Source: Chamaecrista fasciculata
Lineage: Eukaryota; Streptophyta; Magnoliopsida; Fabales; Fabaceae
Assembly: GCA_003254925.1 (NCBI GenBank)
Contig: QANZ01018611.1
Coordinates: 11,167-75,166, forward strand
DNA: 64,000 bases
Direction: 5' to 3'
Part shown: one piece after another, positions 57,114-64,000 of the stretch
How the letters are laid out: each line of letters starts with the position of its first letter
Position numbering within the stretch: the first letter of the stretch is position 1
Made by a program: the position numbers and the translations under genes
Notes under the pieces: model-generated
Databases searched by the model: none
Seen by the model: the letters and a program-made list of their open reading frames with translations, nothing else
What the model was told of the DNA's origin: nothing

Positions 57114-58775
57114 GTTTGATTGTCTCTTTTTATTTTTAATTTTTTTTACTTAAAACAAAAAATATGACTGAATTGGAAAACAAAGAAAATATGATTGAAA
57201 ATTTATTTTGTATAGTTTTTTTGAAAATGTTTTATAAAATGGGTTGAAAATAGGAAATGTCTCAAAGGTGTTTTCGGTATTTTTAAAACCAAACTTGGGA
57301 TATTTTGTATACAAAAGTAAACTATTAAATTATGGTAATATCATCATTTAAAAATAATCAAACTTAAAAACATATAAAAATTACAGTTATTCAAGTTAAC
57401 ATAATTTAAATATGAATAAGAACGACTTTTTGATTTTATGAACTAAACATGTTTTTTAAATATTAAAAATTTAGAAATAAAAATAAGAATTTCATAAATA
57501 GAAGAAAAAAATTAAAACATGTAACATTTCTTTGAACCAAATGCATTTATTCTAAATATTTTGAGGCACCTCAAATGGAAAAGGAAACGGCTTTTTTTTC
57601 TCAAAACTTTTAAAACTCATTAAAAATACATCATGAGATAACGCTTTATTCAGTCTTAAACTCTAAAGTAGAGAATTTTTATCACTTTCTTTTAAATATC
57701 TCTTAAGATACTCTATGATGAAACTATGCCAATAGTTACAATGATTTTATGATCCTATAATATCAGATCCAGGCTGGGGTAGGGCGGGCCATCTGGTCTG
57801 ATTGAGCCAATTTTTTTTTCTTAATGTTTTTATTTAAGTCATTTATTTATTATATTTTTTAAATTGTATATATCGATAAAATAATTAATTATGAATTAAT
57901 TTAATGATGTTTTTACTAATAAAGACATTTAATTTGAATTATTTGTTAAAACACATAATTGTTTCATTGAGATTAATATATATTTTATGTATTTTTTAAT
58001 ATGCAATTAATAAAAATAATAATACATATGTATTTTCAAAAATTAAAAAAATATTAAATAGTAGAAGATATAAATTTATTTAGTATATATTCAATTTTTT
58101 TTTTTTGAAAATGAACATACTTCGGGTCAGGCTAGGCCTAAAAATACTAGGCCTAGATTTGGACCGATTTAGCTTGAATTGAACTAGGTCTTAAACACCC
58201 TAAGGGGTAGCAACCTTTGCTTAGCCTTTCCGCCTTGCCTTTTGAATGGAACAAAATTTTAATTTAATTTTAGAAATTCGACCAATTTTTTTTCTTCTTC
58301 TTTTTTATTTTTTCTTTTTTTTTATAATAATGTGACAATTAAATTAACTTAATGTTCTACAATTTTAACCAGTTTAATGATTAGTGGAAAACTTGATTTT
58401 GAGTTATGTGATAATCAATTTTTCAAAATCATATTTTAAGAAAAATAATTAATTCTTACTATCTACAGGACAATTTAATATTACTTTACTATTATTTTAA
58501 AATACAATAAAAGTATATTTTTAATTAATATTCTTTAAGAAAACAATAATCAAAAGTATTAATGAAGATTACTTATTTGATTATCATATTTAGTGACACT
58601 TAATTAATTATTCAAAATGGAATACTTAAGTTTAGCAATAGAGTCATTATTTATTTATTTCTTAACATTTAGAATTTACAAAAGGGCTTTAATAATCATC
58701 AATCAATGAAAAAGTTTAAAACTAATATTTTCACATTAATTTTATTTTTTTAATTTTAAAATTAACTATGATGTT
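57114..58775. other. Shared non-coding block with repeat relic
   Basis: Collinear with 38408-40417 without the SINE-like insert. The relic homologous to 5117-5640 and 39390-39830 lies at about 57765-58200. No gene. Confidence 0.45.
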
Positions 58776-59446
58776 TTGATGTAGTTAGGGTATAGAAATG
58801 CTATATATACTCTACTTAGGCCTTCATACTTTCCACCGCATTCGCTTTGTTCTGCTCTCCTTCGTTTCATCTTAGCCCTTATTTTATTCCTTCCGAGTTG
58901 AAGATGCTCTTGGAGACGTTTACAAGGTATGATTACTTTCTCAAGCTTCCTTCTCTCTTTTCTTTATTCCTCGATTTGCAGCATCCCTTTCGATTTCAAT
59001 CCATCTAGTTCTCTCTTTTCTTTATTCCTCGATTTGCGACATCCCTTTCGATTCCAATCCATCTAGTTCGATATGCACACTACAATCAAATTTGACTTGG
59101 CTAGGAATAAATTTATGAATGAATTGTATGATATGTGTTTGAAAATTATTGATCTATGCATTCTAATCTAGGGTTTCTACAACATTGGTGAATTGTTTAA
59201 ATGACAAAGTATTGAAAGTCATGAATTCTTACTTTTATACTTTTTCTTTTGCAAAATGGGGTATGGCAGGAAGAACAAGCTTTGCTTACTATGAGGATGA
59301 AACACCATGGGTATTGTTTGGTTAGCAATCGTAGTGGTTTGAAGGAAATAATCAACCAAATGGTCAGATATGGGGTGTCTCCAAGTGTTACCAAATATGG
59401 TAATATCTATGTCAATGGATATTGTAAAATTAAAAAATTCAAGTGC
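58776..59446 (+). pseudogene. PPR module b, copy 2: leader and PPR fragment
   Basis: gatgtagttagggtatagaa, ctatatatac TATA tract (about 58801), leader ttccaccgcattcgctttgt, donor ttacaaggtatgatt (about 58920-58934). The acceptor is damaged (tttctacaacattgg). The exon is frame-broken and retains DKVLKVMNSYFY-like, EEQALLTMRMKHHGYCLVS and VNGYCKIKKF segments. The counterpart in unit 1 has lost this exon. Confidence 0.55.
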
Positions 59447-59529
59447 CGAAGGGCCAAGGAGAAGTCCTGAAGGGCCAAGGAGAAGTCTCAAAGGGCCAAG
59501 GAGAAGTCTCCAAGGACCAAGGAGAAGTC
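59446..59529 (+). repeat. 21-bp minisatellite, four copies
   Basis: Four tandem copies of a 21-bp unit (aagggccaaggagaagtc core) with a few differences: 59446-59466, 59467-59487, 59488-59508, 59509-59529. In the frame that continues into the following domain they encode RAKEKS-type repeats. A TGA in the first-second copy junction limits that frame to the last two to three copies. Confidence 0.85.
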
Positions 59530-59767
59530 TGATTGGAAGCTCGTTGTCGTCGCCGACCCTTCATCGGAGTACAACAAGGAATTCAAAACATACGACGACG
59601 ATGCGTGGTACTCCGTGCACGCTGTGCTGGATAATCGAGGCGAAGCTATGAGAATTAAGTTCTTGAACTTCGCCGACAATCACGATAACATCTTCAAAGC
59701 GAGCCGTTTCAAGAGCTGGAAGGAGTTGGAGGACTTCAAGAGCTGGAAGGATCTGAAAGGTAATTAG
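59468..59767 (+). pseudogene. Captured SAWADEE/Tudor-like domain fragment
   Basis: Open frame through the minisatellite into SDWKLVVVADPSSEYNKEF, DDDAWYSVHAVLDNRGEAMR, IKFLNFADNHDNIFKASRF and KSWKELEDFKSWKDLKGN, stop at 59765-59767. The DDAWYSV...F.S..EL.EF pattern resembles the N-terminal half of plant SAWADEE-type (tandem Tudor-like, chromatin-reader) domains. The identification rests on recall. Codon use and GC content differ from the surroundings. It is absent from unit 1 and is a fragment, not a full gene. Confidence 0.45.
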
Positions 59768-60086
59768 ACTGTATTTAGGGTTCAGGGTTTACTTAACCAA
59801 CTGTTCACTAATTTCCTTGAAATAAGACCCTGGTCATGGACAGAGGCGGAGCTAGGGGCTAGTGGGGGCCATGCCCCCCCACCCCACCCCTCATTTTCGT
59901 TTCGTATTCCTCAGTTGCCTCCCAAACCCCAAATGTCACCGTCATCAGACAACCAGATCATTGTCGATTCCGACCCTAATTATTTGGGACGAACTGTTTA
60001 TCGACGGAATGCGTTCCATCCCTAATCAACTTTTCTACAGTTAGGAACGACAATTTCAGTCCCTAATTTGATGTTTTCTTGTAGTG
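59768..60086 (+). mobile_element. Mixed TE debris ending in a CACTA-type terminus
   Basis: 59840-59890 (cagaggcggagctaggggct, then a long C-run) resembles common hAT-like repeat ends. 60059-60086 (cagtccctaatttgatgttt ... cttgtagtg) is, on the minus strand, CACTACAAGAAAACATCAAA, a classic CACTA transposon terminus. The partner terminus was not found in the window. It is absent from unit 1. Confidence 0.5.
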
Positions 60087-61083
60087 GTTGAATTTGAAGA
60101 AGAAGCAAGTTGAAGATCGAAGCTGAGTTTGAGGATAAAGTAAAATTGAAGGTGGATATTGTAAGATTGAAAGTGGAAATTATTCATTTGCTTAATTATT
60201 ACTATAAGAGTTTTCTTCAAGTCATATGATCAAATAGTTTGTTCTCATTGTGTATGATTTTGTTCTGCTTTTTTTCAATCTTTATTACTAAATTTATTTT
60301 TTAGTTTGGAGCCTTATTTCAATGTTCCTTAATTGAAAATGTAGTTAAGATGACATTTCTTTTAGTTCTCATTGCTCCTTGCCAAAAATGTGGTCTCACT
60401 ATTGTTCAATGAATAGATTGGGGGTTTGATTTGCCAAACTATCTTCGAAACATCTCCCAAATGTTTGAATTAAAGGGATGTGAAATCATAAGATCATAAT
60501 ATTTAATGTAATAGGCATACGATCTAATAAAAACTAATAATTGTTAATGAATTACCATTGTTATAGGAAATAATATAAATAAATGATTTTGCAATCTTTC
60601 TCAATCCCATACAAACAGGAAGGAAAGGGAGATCAATAGGTGTGCCTTATGAATTAAAATAAATTTTTGCTTCTAAATTTTTAATATTAATGAGCTTGAT
60701 TGTTCTTTGTGGAAATACTAAAGTTTAAGAAATTGATGGCATCATATCAACATAGAAAAATCTGATTAGGCTAAAACAGAAAATTCACAAAACCTATATC
60801 TATAGTAATTTTATTTGCAAACCTATGGTCTCAACAATATGTATATCTATCCGTTGAATACTTATTTAGAAAACACATGTTCAGAGGTGGATTAAGGGAT
60901 AAGGTCTTTATGCCTATGAAAATTAAATATCCACACTGCTGTCAATTGATTTATTTAACATTTCCCATGACAATAGAGAAAAATTTAGAAGTGTGGCAAG
61001 GTTGTTCAATGGTACTAAGGCATTGTGATTCTGCATACCTCTTTCTCATTAAATTAATGATTATTCCATCAGGTTTGATCTAT
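60087..61083. other. Shared non-coding block
   Basis: Collinear with 40840-41820. No gene recognised. Confidence 0.45.
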
Positions 61084-61809
61084 GGTGTTGAGAGATGCTT
61101 TTAACCCTCCCTTGTTTGATTTCTCCAAAGCTCTTGTTGGAATGATTTGTTGGCATTTGTGGAAAACCAGATGTTCTTTTGTCTTTGAAATCAAGCTTTT
61201 CTTCATGTTAATACTATAAATCTTGCAGTTAAGGTCAAAAACACTTTATGGGAGGCCAATGGTTAGTTATCTTAACCTTCCTCTTGGGTTGTAGTTAGTG
61301 AGACAATTGTTCCCTATTGGCAAGCATTAGTGGGTAATGCCATTAAGATTGACGTGGATGGAGCTTTTGATAGTTTAGGCAAAGCTGGCCTTGATTCAAT
61401 TTTAAGAGATAACTTGGGAAAGATGCTTGATGGTTTTGCTATGAAAGCAAATGCATCTTCCTATCTTATGTCTGAAGTCTTAGCTCTCAAGAAAGAACTT
61501 CAAATCGCTAATTAAGACCCTTCATCTTTTGAGTTGTAGTTTTGAATCTGATAATTGATCTCTTACAAACTCGTTAAGGGTCTTTTTAATTGTCCTGATT
61601 GGAGGTGTACTCCTATCATTCATGATATTGTGTCTTTGTCTTTTTCTTTGTCTTGGATTCCCAAGTCTGCTAATTTGGCAGTAGATTGGCTTGCCAAGCA
61701 TATGGAAACAATTTGGATGGATCCTTTGGGGTGGGTTACAGACCCTCCATCCTCGCTTGTTTGTATTTTGGCTAGGGATGGCTTCGTTGTGAGGACGGGT
61801 GTCAGATAA
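61084..61809 (+). pseudogene. LINE C-terminal segment with RNase H-like domain
   Basis: RDAFNPPLFDFSKALVGMIC, WHLWKTRCSFVFE, then the RVT_3/RNase H-like core AIKIDVDGAFDSLGKAGLDS and ILRDNLGKMLDGFAMKANAS (61336-61450), and finally WIPKSANLAVDWLAKHMETI, PPSSLVCILARDGFV (61645-61800). Stops and frame changes separate the three parts. The order matches the end of a non-LTR retrotransposon. It is more complete than the unit 1 copy. Note the substitution-prone core: IDVDGAF keeps the catalytic Asp position. Confidence 0.7.
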
Positions 61810-62879
61810 TGGGTTTGTTGTGGTCTTTATAGTTTTTCTGTTGTTTTTCTTAATGAATGAGTATTTCAGGTCAAAAGAAAAAGTGTTCGACAGAGCTCCT
61901 CCTAAAATATACCTCAATTTGGGGTATTTAAAATTTGTGAATAATTGGAGGAGGAGGGAAGGAGAGGGGAGATTAATCTCTTTCTACTTTTCCTTTTATT
62001 TGGGAAAGTAGCTCCTCATCCAAAATACCCCCATTTTGAGGTATTTGGAATTTGTGAAGGAAGGATAAGAATGGGGGACTAAAAGTTAATCTCTCATTCT
62101 CATCCCCTCGGATAGTCAATTTTCCAAACAAGGGGAGGAGGTCCCAAACTTCTTCCCCTCCTTTCCCTTTTCCTCCTTAATCCCCAATCTAAACATACTC
62201 TTATTATTTTGTGCTTTCTTCATTAATAATCTCGTTTGCTAAATTGAAGACTTATTGCAATTGTTCCAATGTTATAGATGACTTCTTTAAGGATTGATTT
62301 GTTAGTGAGGCACGCGTTTTAATGATTTAAAAAAAAATGACTGATTGAGACGTACATTCAGATATTGTCACCTACAATTTCTCCAACATTAGGCGATGGC
62401 AAGAAGTAATTCTATTACATGATTATTGAATCAGTAACCTCATGACGTCAAAACTTGGTCAACTTAATGATCAATCTAAGTTTAAAAATATTAGATTTTA
62501 AATTCTCTAATAATCAGTTTTTTAAAATCATATTTTATTTAAATTAATAATAAAAATAGGAAAGAACATAAAAATCATTAAAAGTTACTATCAATGCAGT
62601 GAGTTATTTTAGAATAAAATAAAATAAATATTTTTTCTTCTATTTGGTACTCTAAAAAAATAATAAATACCCAAAAGTACTAATGAGATTACCTTGTTTT
62701 ATCATTACTTTTATGATCACCAATCCTTAAAGGAATCATTAATGTTAGTATTTAGTAAGGTGTGGTGAATATGTAATTATACAATGTTAAAACACAAAAA
62801 TTTTCACATGGACTATAGTTAAATGAAAACTTTAAAAACTAATATTGTTAGATTAAATTTTAATATTCAAAATCATATT
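61810..62879. other. Shared non-coding block
   Basis: Collinear with 42137-43127. MITE-like ggaggag/ctcctcc inverted blocks at 61890-62170. No gene. Confidence 0.4.
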
Positions 62880-63693
62880 TAGATGTAAGTTAGGGTATAG
62901 AAAGGCTATATATATAGCCTTTACGTACAATTCTTGGTTCAAATATTTCGCCGCTCTTGTTTGCTTTCAGAATATTATCTTGTCAACAATTTTAAAGTAT
63001 GTTCTTCCTTCTCTTTTTTCCTTAGTCTTATTCGAAACATCTCTTTTGGTTTCATTCATCATGTTTATCTGAATAGCATCTTCATTCTGCCCTGAATCTT
63101 TATTCAATTAGAATGTGTTCCATATGCATCCCATACCTCGATCATATATCGGAGAAAACTGAAGTCAATCCCAATATAATATAGGAGTGAATTCATGAAT
63201 AAGATTTGTGGATTGTGTTCAAAAATTAATTTATCAATCTAACTATTCTAATCTGTTACAGACCTGGTCAATCGAAAGAAGCTTTTCCATTTCTTAATTA
63301 CAAATTATTGAAAGGCATGAATCCATATATTCATGCCTTTACAAAACTATTTGATGCATTTTGCAAAGGACGGAGAACTACAAAAGCACAAACAAAACTG
63401 CGTGTTGACTGTTGCAGAAGCACAAGCTTTGTTTGTCATGAGGATGAAGTGCCCCAGGGAACTTAATATTGTTTCCAACTTTGCTTTAATAAATTGGTAT
63501 TGTTTGGTCATCAATGTAAGTGAATTCAAGGAAGTAATCAATAGGGTGGTGTTGGCCAAAAAAAAAAATCAATAGGGTGGTCAAATGTGTGGTGGCACCT
63601 ACTGTTATGAAATATGGTAACATCTTCATCAATGGATATTGTAAAATTAAAATACTCATGATATTTGATCATGTGTCAAGTGTGCAAAGGTGA
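62880..63693 (+). pseudogene. PPR module c, copy 2: leader and PPR fragment
   Basis: gttagggtatagaaaggcta, tatatatag, leader ttcgccgctcttgtttgctt, donor-like ttttaaagtatgt and acceptor atctgttacag (about 63252-63262). The fragment encodes AKDGELQKHKQ, EAQALFVMRMKCPRELNIVS and NGYCKIKI in shifted frames, like copy 1, and is further interrupted by a tail-only LINE insertion at 63551. Confidence 0.6.
63551..63567 (+). mobile_element. Tail-only LINE insertion (17 bp)
   Basis: gttggcc plus an A-run between perfect 14-bp copies of atcaatagggtggt (63537-63550, 63568-63581). Unit 1 (43793-43812) has a single, diverged copy and no insert. The ggcc-A(n) end again matches the LINE tail at 13751. Confidence 0.8.
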
Positions 63694-64000
63694 TACAAAA
63701 AATTCTCAAATCCCTCGCCAAGTTATTCACTAGGGCACAAACAATCCTCAAGATTTCTATCATCAACCCCTCGATGTCCACTGAAAAACTTGAAACAATG
63801 GAGGCCCTCATCTAAGGTAAAACTACTTTCCTACAATGGATATACAATGGATTATCACAGGACACTCTAGTGAGCAATGTGAAAAACTCCATCACCACCC
63901 AAGAAGAGTTCAAGAAAGGAACAATTAATGTTTAACAGAATGACCAAATACGATGTTTCACTTAATGGTACCAATTATATATCACTAGATATTGTAAAAT
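63694..64000 (+). other. Unique flank beyond the tandem duplication
   Basis: Original right flank of the duplicated segment. A frame reading KILKSLAKLFTRAQTILKIS continues with stops. Near 63960-64000 ttatatatcactagatattgtaaaa is another decayed PPR-type NGYCKI relic. The segment is cut by the window edge. Confidence 0.35.

Larger units (their letters stand above)
43919..63693 (+). repeat. Unit 2 of the tandem segmental duplication
   Basis: Direct repeat of 20536-43918. The left junction joins ...gtgcaaagg to TGACTCCAG. The right edge is where similarity to the end of unit 1 stops (63691-63693, tga, followed by tacaaaaaat). Divergence varies: RRM exons and intron 7 are almost identical to the parent, and other non-coding stretches differ by roughly 5-8% by eye. 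Unit-specific insertions are annotated separately. Confidence 0.88.

Noticed and set aside
59370-59651. 93-codon ORF rich in GPRRS repeats
   Set aside because: It is another frame of the 21-bp minisatellite. The frame that continues into the SAWADEE-like sequence is the plausible one.
1-64000. CRISPR array, tRNA/rRNA gene or operon
   Set aside because: No regular short repeat-spacer pattern, cloverleaf or rRNA-like sequence was seen, and genes are spliced and isolated as in plants.

Overview
The window is nuclear DNA of a plant, most likely a eudicot. It is AT-rich, its genes have GT-AG introns, and it is dense in plant-type transposons. I can support only two intact protein-coding genes. 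One is a stress-associated A20/AN1 zinc-finger gene (4150-4656, minus strand, close to Arabidopsis SAP5). The other is a nine-exon gene for an RNA-binding protein with a PWI-like N terminus and one RRM (16059-21414, plus strand). From memory, the closest Arabidopsis genes to these two are themselves neighbours (At3g12630 and At3g12640), so this looks like conserved ancestral gene order widened by transposons.

Layout. 1-320: end of a Copia-like LTR. 1658-3254: two Mutator-like (MULE) non-autonomous elements. 4150-4656: the SAP gene. 5.1-15.6 kb: transposon relics, including a complete hAT element (7124-8074), a retroposed sequence with a 17-bp target duplication (8169-8648), a nested foldback (10543-11714) and a 5'-truncated LINE (13751-14116). 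16.0-21.4 kb: the RRM gene.

20.5-63.7 kb: a direct tandem duplication that I could delimit to the base. Unit 1 is 20536-43918 and unit 2 is 43919-63693. Its breakpoint lies inside exon 6 of the RRM gene, and the join shares a 3-bp microhomology (TGA). Each unit holds degenerate Rf-type PPR fragments behind a repeated promoter/leader module, fragments of a LINE RNase H domain, and its own later insertions. Because each unit serves as the empty site for insertions in the other, many elements can be bounded exactly and ordered in time.

Insertions private to unit 1: a foldback MULE, a solo LTR, a PIF-like element, a decayed LINE, another MULE, a hAT MITE and a dimeric SINE-like retroposon. Private to unit 2: a Pack-MULE carrying a fragment of a DUF2828/vWA-type host gene, a retroelement gene fragment, a PIF/Harbinger-like element, tail-only LINE insertions, and a block with a SAWADEE-like host fragment and a CACTA end. 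Unit 2 also starts with a truncated RRM-gene copy whose splice sites and RRM frame are still intact. It lies directly behind a PPR leader module, so it is a candidate chimeric gene.

There is no CRISPR array, operon or recognisable tRNA/rRNA gene. Two assembly gaps are present (16651-16656 and 51781-51877), plus one ambiguous base at 5404.
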